Counted from the first letter of the stretch, positions 32,161 through 45,021 are shown. The stretch is DNA of 64,000 nt from Lunularia cruciata (GCA_948567375.1 OX419759.1:51747493-51811492); one strand, 5' to 3'. A program made the numbers and translations. Notes: generated by a model from the letters alone, not told the origin.

Positions 32161-33610
32161 CATGGATTATGGTCTTGTACTCTTTGAGTGCTTTTATGTA
32201 CATAGATGGTGGAGAGTTGAGAGAGGGAGGTGTGTTTTAGTTTGAGAAATCTAGAGTGAGAGGATGATGTTGAGAGTTGTAACAAAGAGCGAGTGTTAGA
32301 GTGTTAGAGGAAGCATTTGAGCAAGAGATGTCCCGTTGGCCTGATTTACCTGTTTCCAATTTTTTTTCCCATCAGACTTTAGATTCTATACCATGATGGT
32401 TTACAGGATTGGATGGTGGTATGTTTTGGGGTGGCATTCATGGAGATGATGATTGAAACCTGGATCTCGGTGTCCTTCTATTGTTTACTTATGAGTAAAT
32501 ATAAGATTTGACAATCTATTAACTTTTATAGATGGAATATAATCTAATTTTGCTTATGACCTTCAAGGTGGAGTTGTGGGGCACATTTGTCAAAAAGTGA
32601 AGGAACTAAATGACAAAATTACAACAAATTGGGTACAAGAGTGGAAGTATGGAGTCTTTAAGGACCAAAGGAGTTTGGGGAAGGCAGTCAAGGAGAGCAT
32701 ACTATGGTTGGAGAGAGGAGTTGATAGGCTATAGTTTAGAGACTAAAATTGAGTAATTTGAGTCAATTTTTTGAGAGATATTATTGATTGGATCAAGGAG
32801 GTAGAATTCATATTGAGGAGCACAAGAGAGAAAATTTGGAGAGCTATGTGAAACATTTAATGATCTATTAAAAGGGTTAGAGAGTAGACAAAGTGCTTAT
32901 AGTGCTGAGCTCAAGAAATTTTAGGGTTTGATCTATCTAAAATGATATATGGTCAACTGAAATTGGAGCTCTTGGAGATGAGATGCTAATCAAGTTCAAA
33001 ACTTTGGTCACTCTTTAAGTTGTAGTTTGAATTATCTCATAAAAATTTCCAGTATTGTTGGTAGTTACAGCTTGTACTTATACACAAAGGTTATATATGA
33101 ATTACTCAAATTGATAATTTAGGGTCTTGGATCAAGCATAATTGGGTTTAAAGAGCTGAAAAATAAACTCAACTCAAGAATTGATTCATATCTAGGATTG
33201 GGGTTAGACTAGGTTTGGTAGAGCATTTCATAAGCTTGGTAGAGCATTTCTATCTTGTATCATGATTCAGTGTCAATCCTACTATTTGTGTGATTATGAT
33301 CGGGTATTTTAGATTGCTAGAGTATTTTTTATTATTAATTGTTTCTCTGATCTAGAAATATGGGGAAATTTACCAATAACCAAGAGCAATCTCTAAATTA
33401 AGGATTTTGAAATAACCGTAGAAATTACAAAAAAAGAGTCAAAGTTTGAGAGCTTTTCAAGGGAGCTATAGTGATCATATTGTAGCTTATTTTCTATGAT
33501 TGGAAAGCTTATCTTAAAATAGGCTTTCTATGGAATTCTAGAGCTTTTGAATCCAAGTCACAAATAGAAAGTTACGCCTATTTGATTTACATAGGATTTT
33601 CCCATCATAA
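32161..33610 (+). repeat. Dispersed repeat family F, copy 2
   Basis: Same family as 23050-24492 (inverted) and 60126-61438. Begins ATGGATTATGGTCTTG and ends near TTTTCCCATCATAAAGAC. No coding frame. Confidence 0.75.
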
Positions 33611-33956
33611 AGACCCTCAAGCCATCCTTGAGGGTAAGTGTCTATGGGAGAATCCTTAGTGGAATTACGACCAGCTACAAGAATCCTGACTACACTTTCT
33701 CCCCAAGCCAAGTAAATGGCCAGCTGTGCAAAGTTACAGGCTACTCCCCTTCCTCCCATAGTATCGTGTATTCCCCACTATGGGCCTGGACTAACCGCCA
33801 GTACTCCATAAGAAGTGGGAGTTCTATTTGAAAACCACAACACAATAAAAACCACAACAATTGAATGAAATACTCAACAAATGAATGGAACTCAAATGAA
33901 TGAAAAATAGTAACCTTTGTGAAGACTTCTTCTTCTTATTGCTTCTCCACCTTTCA
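33125..33956 (+). repeat. 832-bp near-identical direct duplication, copy 1
   Basis: Matches 34752-35583 at a constant offset of 1627 bp. I saw no mismatch until the last 120 bp, where there are about four. It contains the end of family F and family E (33611-33830). Confidence 0.92.
33611..33830 (+). repeat. Repeat family E, copy 1
   Basis: Block from CTCAAGCCATCCTTGAGGG to CTCCATAAGAAGTGGGAG, also at 35238-35457 and 62425-62632, and inverted at 36197-36265. It can be read as a 73-residue minus-strand ORF, but without family resemblance. Confidence 0.8.
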
Positions 33957-34478
33957 TGTAATACCATTAGCTATTATCTAGATGTGGAAATTTGCATGGT
34001 TATATGTTGAATGATATTATATATGATGGTCTAAATGGATCAGATAGACATGTTACCAAAATAGTACTTTCTGTAATAGTGTAGAGGTCTAAAACATATT
34101 AGAAACTTCAAAGCCAATTTTGGAGGCCTAAATGGCTGAATTAGGCCTCAAAGAATGGTCAGCCCTCCTCTATGATAGACAATGCGGTCATCAAGGGGAA
34201 ATTGAAAGGGGTGGAGTTCACTAACATGTCACCAATCCATGTATCTGATTCAAGGTGCAACTCCCTTTGAGTAGATACTCTTTGCCAAGGTGTTCCTTTG
34301 GGGCCTTGGAGGAATTTCGAGGCCGTTTGGGCTATGGGTAAGTGAATATGAAGGCCGAGTTACTACTTAAGCCTTAAACAGTCCTCACGTTTGAGATTTA
34401 AGAGGTTTGATCCAATTCCATTTGAGATTTACTTCCACGTGGGAAGAACAACCTCAACTCGTTCTAGTTTTGAACTCC
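33957..34478 (+). repeat. Dispersed repeat family B, copy 4
   Basis: Nearly identical to 39835-40397 and close to 52600-53110, much closer than to copies 1-3. Includes CTTTGCCAAGGTGTTCCTTTG. One internal unit. Confidence 0.85.
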
Positions 34479-34735
34479 CACTTCTTATGGATTATAAAAA
34501 CCACAACACTATAGCCTGCATTGTGCTTAGATTTTCTTTCATTAAAAGAGTTATTTGTTTTTCCTTGGTGATATAGGAAGTGATGACTAGAAACCAAGAC
34601 TGAGTGTGTGATGGTAGGTTAAGTTGCACTTTCCCTACCAAATACAAAAGGAAGTTTGGTAAATTGATGTCAAAGTTCTTGACAGTTTGGATTGCAAGTT
34701 TGTACAATCATCTATGATAGTTTGGATACAATATC
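34470..34735 (+). repeat. Repeat shared with 24600-24855; short part inverted at 35606
   Basis: AACTCCCACTTCTTATGGATTATAAAAACCACAACA here recurs in reverse complement at about 35606-35648; the remainder matches 24640-24855 on the same strand. Confidence 0.8.
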
Positions 34736-34751
34736 CTAATTATCAAAGTCC

Positions 34752-35583
34752 TCTTGGATCAAGCATAATTGGGTTTAAAGAGCTGAAAAATAAACTCAAC
34801 TCAAGAATTGATTCATATCTAGGATTGGGGTTAGACTAGGTTTGGTAGAGCATTTCATAAGCTTGGTAGAGCATTTCTATCTTGTATCATGATTCAGTGT
34901 CAATCCTACTATTTGTGTGATTATGATCGGGTATTTTAGATTGCTAGAGTATTTTTTATTATTAATTGTTTCTCTGATCTAGAAATATGGGGAAATTTAC
35001 CAATAACCAAGAGCAATCTCTAAATTAAGGATTTTGAAATAACCGTAGAAATTACAAAAAAAGAGTCAAAGTTTGAGAGCTTTTCAAGGGAGCTATAGTG
35101 ATCATATTGTAGCTTATTTTCTATGATTGGAAAGCTTATCTTAAAATAGGCTTTCTATGGAATTCTAGAGCTTTTGAATCCAAGTCACAAATAGAAAGTT
35201 ACGCCTATTTGATTTACATAGGATTTTCCCATCATAAAGACCCTCAAGCCATCCTTGAGGGTAAGTGTCTATGGGAGAATCCTTAGTGGAATTACGACCA
35301 GCTACAAGAATCCTGACTACACTTTCTCCCCAAGCCAAGTAAATGGCCAGCTGTGCAAAGTTACAGGCTACTCCCCTTCCTCCCATAGTATCGTGTATTC
35401 CCCACTATGGGCCTGGACTAACCGCCAGTACTCCATAAGAAGTGGGAGTTCTATTTGAAAACCACAACACAATAAAAACCACAACACTTGAATGAAATAC
35501 TCAACAAATGAATGGAACTCAAATGAATGAAAAATAGTAACCTTCGTTAAGACTCCTTCTTCTTATTGCTTCTCCACCTTTCA
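34752..35583 (+). repeat. 832-bp near-identical direct duplication, copy 2
   Basis: Second copy of 33125-33956, including family F end and family E (35238-35457). After 35583 the similarity stops and an inverted copy of nearby sequence follows. Confidence 0.92.
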
Positions 35584-35592
35584 CCTTCTCCA

Positions 35593-35614
35593 CCACAACA
35601 CAATAGTGTTGTGG
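35593..35614. repeat. Perfect short palindrome at an inversion join
   Basis: CCACAACAC (35593-35601), AATA, GTGTTGTGG (35606-35614). It lies where a direct copy meets an inverted copy of the same repeat. Confidence 0.8.
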
Positions 35615-35774
35615 TTTTTATAATCCATAAGATGTGGGAGTTCAAAACTAAAACGAGACTTTGATCCAAGAGGACTTGATCCAAGAGGACAAGTAAACTT
35701 TCTTGCTTTTTTCTCCGTACGGTTTGTGTAAAATTGAGTCCTGCGATATGGGATCATGAGCTACTTGTTTTTTA

Positions 35775-36265
35775 AAACAGGTCCATATCCCGGGACCCCC
35801 GGCCTATTCCCAGCTTTGGGATACACTTCCCTTCTGTTCTCTCATCCATAGTTTTGGGTCCCATAACAATCTTTGCTCCCATAGAAGGTCTAGTATTGTT
35901 CCCCAACTATCAATGTTGTTCTTCAGATTGATAGGGACTTATCTAACTCATCCTTTCCTCTGGTAGATTCAGAATTGTAAGCTCCCTTTGTAGAATTGGA
36001 GGCTCATCCTCTCCCACCAATTCCTCACATCCATTATATGAGTAGCCTCCACTATGCTGCCCATATTTTGACACTCATTGATAATCAGCCATTCCTTGGC
36101 TGGTGACCTTGTTGTTGTAACTTTGGGGATTTGGGGCTACTTGCGCTGTTATTTTTGTTTCCTTCTTTTGGCAACAATGTCCTTCCCGTAACTCCCACTT
36201 CTTATGGAGTACTGGCGGGTTAGTCCAGGCCCATAGTGGGGAATACAAGATACTATGGGAGGAAA
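35775..36265 (-). repeat. Repeat family E, copy 3 (inverted, longer form)
   Basis: Reverse complement matches 62560-62900, including TTATGGGACCCAAAA and GGAGAGGATGAGCCTCCAATTCTACAAAGGGAGCTT. The segment 36197-36265 is the inverse of 33750-33818. Confidence 0.8.
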
Positions 36266-36849
36266 GAAAGTTTACTCTCTTGTTTGGTTTGGGAAGGGTA
36301 ATAGCAAATACTAATATTTTCAGACTTAGTTTAGACTAGAGTCTCTTTCATGCTTTGGCCCCTTTATCTTCTCCCACATCAAATCCGTATGTCAAAGCTG
36401 TCACATTGAAATATCATCATGAAGTGCAAGCAGAGGATGCTACGCGCTACAGTCCAAAGCTTTTTATGAAATATTTGAGCAACTGAAAGTGAAGTTATTC
36501 GTAAAAGTCAAGCAGCTCGCCATGCCTTTTTGGCGCCACAACAATTCAACCAGATTTTCTTTTATTACATGAAACTTTTGGTTTCCTAGATGGAAAATTG
36601 TGAAGAAATGTAATTGAATAGTAATAAAGTTCTTTATTATTTGATATTTCACTTAGTGGGTAGAAAATAATTCCAAAATAAAATAATTCTATTCTATATT
36701 ACCACATAATTCTATTTTGGAAAAAATTAAAACTAAATGGACAGTCATATAGAATAAAATCATTCATAATAATTCAATTTGAAAACACTAATTTATTATC
36801 AACAACAAAGTTACAATCTTTCCCTACGGAGTATCTGGATAATAATGAC
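36266..36849. other. AT-rich spacer, no gene recognised
   Basis: No coding frame or repeat recognised. Confidence 0.4.
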
Positions 36850-37178
36850 TCAATCTGAAGATGTTAATTTGTTGTTAACAAAAACTCACAATATTTGCCA
36901 AAGATGTATGTTCTATCCTCCCCTTTGCTCATGTCTTCCCAAAAAGATCTTTGTCCAAAAAGTTAGTCTTTGTAAGAACATTGTTGTATTACACTCTTCT
37001 TTATGGGAATACCTTGACTAGCTGACTATGGGGTCTATGTAGGAGATTGTATCCAAACTATCATGGATGATTGTACAAACTTGCAATCCAAACTGTCAAG
37101 AACTATTTAGGTTGCCCATTACTACCCTACTTGATAGCAAGAATACCAAAACCTAGAGTGAAGAGTTCTCTTGGTTGG
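36850..37178 (-). repeat. Inverted copy of 24770-25065, followed by a block shared with 61753
   Basis: 36850-37105 is the reverse complement of the 24.8-kb repeat. 37108-37178 (GGTTGCCCATTACTA...CCTAGAGTGAAGAG) matches 61753-61830 on the plus strand. Confidence 0.75.
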
Positions 37179-37299
37179 ATTCCATGCATGCTCAAACTAG
37201 TAGGACAGATTTATCTATAACCTTTCATCTATAGGCTCCACAAATAGGCACCTTTTTGTGCTCCCAAAGAGAGAAAGGAAAAGTATGAGAACACTTACA

Positions 37300-39766
37300 A
37301 CCCACGCTAACTTGGTGATCCAAGCTAGTCTTTTTATATCATATTTATCCTGTATTGGAAGGTTGTAGGTGTGTTACAAAGGCCAAATGGCATATAATTT
37401 TATGCATACATACCTGAATCAGTTGTCAAGGTGATTTTTTTCTTACTTTCTTCATGAATGGATACTTGATTGTATCTTGAAAAGCCATCCAAGAAGTTAT
37501 AAAAAGCATAACCGATTACTTGATCAAGAATAACATTTGTAAATGGTAAGGGATGATGTTGCTTCTTGTGACTGCATTTAATTTTAAAAAATTGTGATAT
37601 ATACTCTAATACAGTTTTCCAAGGAATGATGTCTTTGTATTCCCCATAGAGCAATCCATAGTCTTTGTATTCATCCAAATACACATCCCGTTGAAATCTT
37701 CAAGACCTTCCTTTCCTCTAGGAGTAGGTCTTGGAAATTTTTAGGATTTATAATACCCTTCACATGAATCATATGCTCATTCCTAACATAACCAAATTTT
37801 GCCATTCTTCATCTTTGTAGACAATATTGTCTTCAGCTTTGCAACTCCCTTCTCCTTCATCTTCCTCTATCTCATAACACTCAAAAAATAGTTCTAGTGT
37901 CTTCTTGCAAAGACAGATCAAAAGATAGGCATATCTCCTTCTTTAGACAACTACATTTTCCCAATATGTGGTATTGTCTTCCAAGACACCATGATAAAAT
38001 CTTGATTTGATTTCCTTAGGTCTTTATACCGTAGCTTGTGCTAGTATCAATTGATGCTCATGTGAGCACCATATAACCAAGGTGTCCAATTAGTAATGGA
38101 TACCCTATCTTCATGACCAGCTTAAGAACAACATAGCTCAATCTAAAGGGAACTCCACCAATAGTGGTTACTATATTGGAGAGTTGTCCTAAACATCTGC
38201 TTAGGGTTTGATCCACAAAATTTCAGATGCAAGGAATCAATTTCAATTCCAAGAATCTATGAGTAAAATCTTCTATCATTGCATTAAAAATTGATCCCAC
38301 ATCAATACTAACAAATATTATGACACAACTTGAAATCTCCACTTTGTTTTATGGTGAGCGCAAGTCTTACTCCTCTTTTTAATAAACAATAGGTAACTTC
38401 TTCCTCCTTGCACACTTGGTTCATTTGAGAGCAAAAGCAAGTTATTTTTTGTACAACTTGTGGTCCTCTCAAAATTGCTTAAAGGAGACATTTAGCTTTA
38501 TAGAAGCTTAATCAACTACAATATTATATTTTAGAACCCTAGGTAAATATATGATGGTCTTTGGTTCTTCTCCACCTTTTCTTTGTCCTTTGAGCTACCC
38601 ACCTTTGGGATAACTACCCTTGGCATAGAACTCAACAAAACTCTTTCTTATTTGAGAATTGTAATGGGTGGGAGCTCTTTTGGAGACATACGTGTAGCCA
38701 ATTCATTGGTCAATGCTCTACTTGTCTCCTCCTGTGATATCATTTCAATTTTCCTTGAATATTTGCAAGGAAAGAAGGTAGAGATGAATCTGGTGGCTCT
38801 AGTTTCTGAAAAGTGTTTGTGCTTTGATTTTTGGCATCCTTAAGTATAATATAGTTACTATTTGCCTTGATATTATTCTCTTTCTTTAAGAGTATGTCCT
38901 TTTTCTCTCATTGTCAAACCTTTGGTTCTGAAGATGAGGAAGAATCTGAAGAGAGAACCACTTTTTTTGTCTTCTTTCTTGACTTTGTTTGGACATGCGG
39001 ATTCCCTTGGTCAAATAAAATCCCTTTCTCAATTAATGCAATTGGTGTAGATCCAATTTCTTCAATAGTTACACAATGTATGTTGTATCCATCTTTTTTG
39101 ACGATGACATATCAACAAAACAAACCTACTATCTTCATGATGGTGGTTGAGGATAGTTAGGAACAACTTGCTCTTATGCTTTACAATTCAAACATATATT
39201 TATATAAAAAGTTTGCATTTGGGTTCCATTCACTTTGGTGCACAATGCCTAAGAGCTCTAAAATTGTAATAGGCTTCATGATTCAAATTCTATCTTGGTG
39301 GTATGATCCTTCATCATGGAAAAATACTAGCATTACTCTCTTGGCACAAACCTTAATGAGACATAGAAAATAGGAAATATTACTCGGAACCTTTTGAACC
39401 ACAAACATTGATTTTTCTTTTTCCACAAAATATTCTTGTGTTTCTCAAAGAAGAACCTAATCAATCTTTTATACAAGATATGATGGCAGAGTTGTTAAAC
39501 ACTTAGTATTGGCATGGCCTAGTATAATGCAGGTACTACACCAAATTTATGTAGATGAGTATGAAGGTAATCTCATTCATTTGTTTCCACAAACTATGTT
39601 CACTTAAAAGTAAGCAATCTTTAATGAGCTCCTCCAACTTATTGTCCATTTTCTCAAAGGCCTTTGGAGCTACCAAAAGTTTATTTCTTCCTCGTCCTTT
39701 TTTCTCTCTTTGGTGCTCCCACTCATCTTAAGATGAAGATGACCTTGATAAAGAGAAACTACTAGA
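37300..39766 (-). mobile_element. Ty3/gypsy retrotransposon remnant: gag, protease, reverse transcriptase
   Basis: Read from right to left on the minus strand. 39766-38583 is gag-like with broken frames (for example YNFRALRHCAPKW). 38330-38050 is retropepsin-like (FNAMIEDFTHRFLELKL then TTIGGVPFRLSYVVL). 37690-37300 is reverse transcriptase: EYKDIIPW, HPLPFTNVILD, FLDGFSRYNQV, then MPFGLCNTPTTFQ. All parts are in the family order with many stops. The element ends before the catalytic YIDD box. Its gag part is duplicated at 51403-52520. Family B at 39767 lies where a 5' LTR would be expected. Confidence 0.85.
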
Positions 39767-40397
39767 GGAACTCAAATGAATGAAAAATAGTAACCTTTGT
39801 GAAGACTTCTTCTTCTTATTGCTTCTCCACCTTTCATGTAATACCATTAGCTATTATCTAGATGTGGAAATTTGCATGGTAATATGTTGAATGATATTAT
39901 ATATGATGGTCTTAATGGATCAGATAGACATGTTACCAAAATAGTACTTTCTGTAATAGTGTAGAGGTCTAAAACATACTAGAAACTTCAAAGCCAATTT
40001 TGGAGGCCTAAATGGCTGAATTAGGCCTCAAAGAATGGTCAGCCCTCCTCTATGATAGACAATGCGGTCATCAAGGGGAAATTGAAAGGGGTGGAGTTCA
40101 CTAACATGTCACCAATCCATGTATCTGATTCAAGGTGCAACTCCCTTTGAGTAGATACTCTTTGCCAAGGTGTTCCTTTGGGGCCTTGGAGGAATTTTGA
40201 GGCCATTTGGGCTATGGGTAAGTGCATATGAAGGTTCGGTTACTACTCAAGCCTTAAGCAGTCCTCACGTTTGAGATTTAAGAGGTTTGATCCAATTCCA
40301 TTTGAGATTTACGTTTGAGATTTAAGAGGGTTGATCCAATTCCATTTGAGATTTACTTCCACGTGGGAAGAACAACCTCAACTCGTTCTAGTTTTGT
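39767..40397 (+). repeat. Dispersed repeat family B, copy 5, with a 44-bp tandem duplication
   Basis: Nearly identical to 33882-34478. It has an extra 44-bp unit (40267-40310 repeated at 40311-40354, starting ACGTTTGAGATTTAAGAG) that copies 4 and 6 have once. Confidence 0.88.
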
Positions 40398-40399
40398 AC

Positions 40400-43270
40400 T
40401 CTTTTTCTTAAGGCAATAAAATAGGGTGACTGCACTTGAGACGAGTGTCGATTAGGGTTACACTTATTTGACGCTCTACTCTCTTTTGATCTCTTCCTTT
40501 TCCATCATGAATTGTATGGATTTGTGATTCTTACTTTCAACCTGGAACCTCAAGAAATCGAGTGTATAGTTTTTGAAATTTCTATCAAAAGACAATCCAT
40601 ACATCCTTCTTTGCTCTGAATTCCAAATGATGTAACAACTGATAATTGGAAACAGAATAAGGGAGTTTTCTCAAGGTCGAAGCGTGGTAGAGAGTATTAC
40701 TTCATGTAAAAATATGAAACTTGGCATAAAGACATTCAGTTTCAATGAGACTTGAAATTAGAATGTCTCTCACGATAAAAATTAAAACTTACTCTAATTG
40801 ATAGTCTAAAATTATAAATACGCAATGGCAACAATTTTGATCCTTGATTTTCATAATTCAACTATATTCACGAGCTTCAGGACCTTTCAATGCCGTCATC
40901 TTTTTCATCGATCTTCAACTTGAAGGCACTTCCCTTGTGAAAGGTGCTAACGGTTATTGACCCCAGTTGCGAGAAATGAAGATTTTGTTTTGAATGCTCC
41001 TTTCGTCTTGTCATGTTACCGACAGGGGATCAACGGGTTGTATTCTCGTTTATATTACAATTTGCCGAAATATGAATTTCGGCTGCGGCGACTGCCGAAG
41101 AAACGGATGTGCGATGCCGCGCAACGAGAGATTTGCACCATGGGAATCGAGCTTCATGGTTCAAGGGGTCCGCATCTTCACTTTGGGGATGATGAACGCC
41201 GATACTCATATTGGGTGTGTTCGTGAAGGTCCGCTTGAATTCTCTGACAGAGTACGTCAGTCTATATGAGGATGGGGTATTTATTGGATCCTTTGTAGAC
41301 TCTATGGTAGAGGTCCTATTCTGAATCAAATTTTGTTCTATATCTCTTGTTACGATGTGATCACATTGCAAACCGTTACCATCAGGTTGTTTCGTTGGAG
41401 TAGACGTTTGGGACAAACCGTCGATTTGGACTGAGAACTACATCAGCTGAACAACTGAGATTGAGACTGATGCTGGTTAGTCTGCAATCGAACCCAATCT
41501 CATGAGAACGTACAATGAATGTCCCAAAGTTCAGACTTCATTAATTTCCATATCAACATGGAACCTTACACATTAAAACTTAACACCGATAGCATTTACA
41601 GATAAGATTGTTACTCATTTCTTCCCTGAAGAGTAGATTGGCTCTTCAAAAGCAGCGGGGACTCCGTTATGCGGACCGGCCGGTGGATCATGCATAAAAC
41701 TCCGAAAACCAGGAACTACAAAAGAATATCACGTTCTCCAACAGTAGAGTGGAATTCAGTATTTATCACGTTATCGCTTTCACAAATTTGATATGAGATC
41801 CTCGCTGATGTGGCATCCGCATCGTTTTGCGTTCTATCTCTTGGCCCACATGGGCAATTGGAGCTTGTGGAAATTTTGTACGATCATATATTGATACGTG
41901 TCAACCATTTTTTGCGAATTCCAGACCCTCATGTTTGGGTATCCATAATATAATCGTATCATCCCGATACCGTTACGATCTATACAGTTTGTTGCAGATC
42001 CACTTTGTAGCAAACCACGTATCTGAAGAAGCTCTCCACACCGTCTGGTATGGATGTCGGTTTTCTCCCTAGCACCTTTCCTTATTTGAACGTGTATATC
42101 AATCTCAAGGTAGAGTCTTGATTGATCAGCGTAAGTCGCTGTAGGCCATGATCTAGGAACTCTTTACCTGTAAAATCAACAATGATCATGCATTCCATCT
42201 GCACTTCGAAAGAACATTGAACAATGTAACAAAAGCTCGTTCACCAAAGCATACGTTTGAAATGATCATGTAGACTGTCCTAGAAACGATTGTCTAGCTA
42301 GAACGGTATTTCTGGAGGCTGATGGTGATGACATTCACAAATGGTAGACTAAAGATGTCACCTGTCAAGCTATTAGCCGATCTGATAGAACCAACGCCAC
42401 TGTTGTCCAGGGCTGCAAAGAGGTCATAATCTCTAGATCATCCACGATCGTTGCATGCGCTGATACATAATCAGGTTTCTCAGCACCCGTATACTCCACC
42501 ATTGTATGAAGCTCCAGTACATATGTCTAATCTGATCTATATGTATGTGAAGGCCGGCTTACCACGTAGGCCGTCCTACACTTAACCAATGACTTCGATA
42601 ACTTCTGAGTGGTTTATGTATATGCAGTGGGAACGGACTGGAGCACATTGATGTACATCAAATTCATCCTTTGACCATGGATATCATATGAAACAGACCG
42701 TGACTTCATCGAATTTCAGCATGATGATTCTGATGATATAAATGTCGACCGCATTGGACCCGGTGTATAAACCTTTTGACTTGAGGCAGGTACACTCGTT
42801 CCAAACCAATAATTTATCAGTGAAGCTTTCCAATTCGTGTCCCATGACAAGTGGAGACATCGATATCTGTGTCGCTTCTGCTGTCATCACGTCACTACTT
42901 TATTCTCGTGTAATTCTCTAAACCATTCGGCTCACGGATATTAAATAGTGAGTATAAAGAGAGAAGGGCGGATCGCGAAGATACCATGAAACCCCATCAA
43001 GCCGTACAAGGGTGAGATAAAACTATATATGTGGAAATACAATAAATAAAATATATACAAAAAGTTTACTATGTGAATTTGGGATGCTAGACTCCGCAGC
43101 GTAGTATCCGGCCCTTTCATATCGCGTTTCAGCGACCTGAATCGGCCGGATGCTTGGTCCTGTAACGCGGTGCTTTGTATTCGTTCTATCTTGACTTTCT
43201 GATTTGATATGTGTCTTTCGGTCGTGCGTAGTATCAAACACGAATGCTGGCGCTCCATCTGAAATGCAAT
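40400..43270. repeat. Repeat family C, copy 1 (unidentified, GC-richer)
   Basis: 40400-42600 matches 53110-55307 closely, and 41370-41505 matches 22082-22222. A more diverged relative lies at 49960-50950 and 59360-60000. Small ORFs exist on both strands (for example 40957-41226 + and 41030-41416 -) and are kept in both copies, but the copies are so similar that this does not prove selection. No known family recognised, and no terminal repeats found. Confidence 0.7.
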
Positions 43271-43930
43271 GGGCCAAATTATAATTTTTTCAATTATAAT
43301 ATAATACATGTGTTAAATTTTATTTACAAAATTATTGAACAATGACATCCATATTTGCCTTCACGAACTTTGCAGCCTTCACATATTCCTGATTGAACTT
43401 CTTCAAATCCCCTGAAAATGTTTCACTACTGGTCAAGCCTCGGGACCTGTATATGCAGGCGTAAAAAGGACGGAATCGATGGTCCCAAAGGCCTCAGTTG
43501 AGAGTCGGGGATGTCCTGAAGAAAGTCGGGCCGGAAGAGTAGTGCGAGCAAAGCACGAACGATAGTGCCGTCAAAAGTCAGTCAATAAACCAGGGATTGC
43601 CACTTTGATTCTGGAAGTGGGGACATCAATTTTGGGATCTATAAATTGTGAGTGTAAGTTGTTGTTCTGCGAGAGAACGAAAGATCTGCTAATCAGACAG
43701 CATTTTAGCTTCATTGGTTTACTTCTATCTGTCTCCGAGCGGTCAGCATCGATCATTCATCATCTAACACCAAATGAGCATTATATTGAGATACTAAAGG
43801 CTCAATAGCACTTGCTGTGGGGATCAGGTTCCAACTAAAGAAGTCTCAAAGAAATTGATACATTTTGAAATGGATAAGTGCATGTATAATATTGCACAAT
43901 TTCCTTAGAAATAGATTATTATGTTTGGCT
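43271..43930. other. Spacer with a possible exon fragment
   Basis: On the minus strand near 43425-43340, an AG acceptor-like site is followed by GDLKKFNQEYVKAAKFVKAN and a nearby stop. The spacing of conserved-looking residues faintly recalls a peroxidase C-terminus, but this is not convincing. Nothing else recognised. Confidence 0.25.
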
Positions 43931-44312
43931 TGTTATTAGTGACTTGATAGATTATTGAAGACTGTCACCATCAAGAGCAAGCATGAATGATGAAACAACA
44001 ATGTGTGTGACAGGCCCTTATCTTGATATATTCAATCACTACTATGGCAAAGTGGCTAGATATCATGAGTGGTCCAGTATTACAGTATTCAGGAGTTCAG
44101 CCAAATGACTGTAACAATGATGAGTAACTATCCCTATATATATATGTGTACACATAGCAAGTAATAAAGGGTTGGGTGAGCCTATTCTGGTAATGGAGGT
44201 AGGTCCTAGGACAAGAAGAGAACCAAGTTATTTCCTGTTGCCCTTAATTATTTGCTTAATGTGGTTTATGATGTGCTATTGCAAGAGGTTCTCAAGACTG
44301 TATTTTCTAACA
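43931..44312 (+). repeat. Probable 5' LTR of the second copia element
   Basis: Starts TGTTA and ends TAACA (inverted), carries a TATA-like run CTATATATATATG near 44133, and is directly followed by a primer site. The partner LTR is not in the window, so the left border is an inference. Confidence 0.6.
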
Positions 44313-44313
44313 A

Positions 44314-44326
44314 TTGGTATCAAAGC
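44314..44326 (+). other. Primer-binding site of the second copia element
   Basis: TTGGTATCAAAGC, one base from the usual copia site TGGTATCAGAGC complementary to initiator tRNA-Met, two bases after the LTR end. Confidence 0.82.
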
Positions 44327-45021
44327 TTAGTTGGTCCAGAATCTTAAGATCTGAGGGTGCATTGAAGTGGGTCAACAAGCAATTCCACAGCAAAGCAATG
44401 GCAGGGGTGATATCCATATCAAAGGCTAAATTTGCAATGCAGAAGTTTGATGGACAAAAGAATTTTAGACTTTGCCAACCAAAGATGAAGAACCTTCTTG
44501 TCCAACAAGGACTGCGTAGAGCACTAAGAAAAGGACACAAGGAAAAAATGATGAGGATGAGGAAGATAAAGATGCAAATCTCAAAGCTATTAGCACTACT
44601 TGTTTGAACCTTGTTGATGAAGTGCTGTATAATGTTGAGAATGAGGAATCTGCACCAAAACTATAGGCCACACTCAAGAATCTTTATATAACCAAGTCAT
44701 TGACTAATAGACTGTTTCTTAAACAAAAGTTGTATATGTTGTGGATGAAGTAAGGTCAAAGTATTAAAGAGCACCTCAATGCTTTCAGCAAAATCATTTC
44801 TGAGTTGATGAGCATAGAGGTTAAGTTAGTAGAGAAAGATAGTGCATTGTTGTTATTGACTTCATTTTCTCCATCATATGAGCATCTAGTCACAACTCTT
44901 CTATTTGGTAAGGATGATATAAACTTTGAGGAGGTCAGTTCAGCATTATTGTCCAATGAGATGAGAAAAAAGATCAGACCAAGAAAATAAAAATCCAGAG
45001 GCTCTTTTTATTGGAGGGAGG

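Noticed and set aside
32003-32245. ORFs with RERERERE or SLSLSLSL runs
   Set aside because: Produced by the TC/TA microsatellite.
41030-41416. 128-codon minus ORF kept in both family C copies
   Set aside because: As a gene: the copies are too similar for conservation to mean selection, the plus strand is equally open, and no family is recognised.
44314-44607. Intact-looking 97-codon gag ORF as a domesticated gene
   Set aside because: It begins in the primer-binding site, shifts frame and runs into decayed copia sequence. An ordinary remnant.
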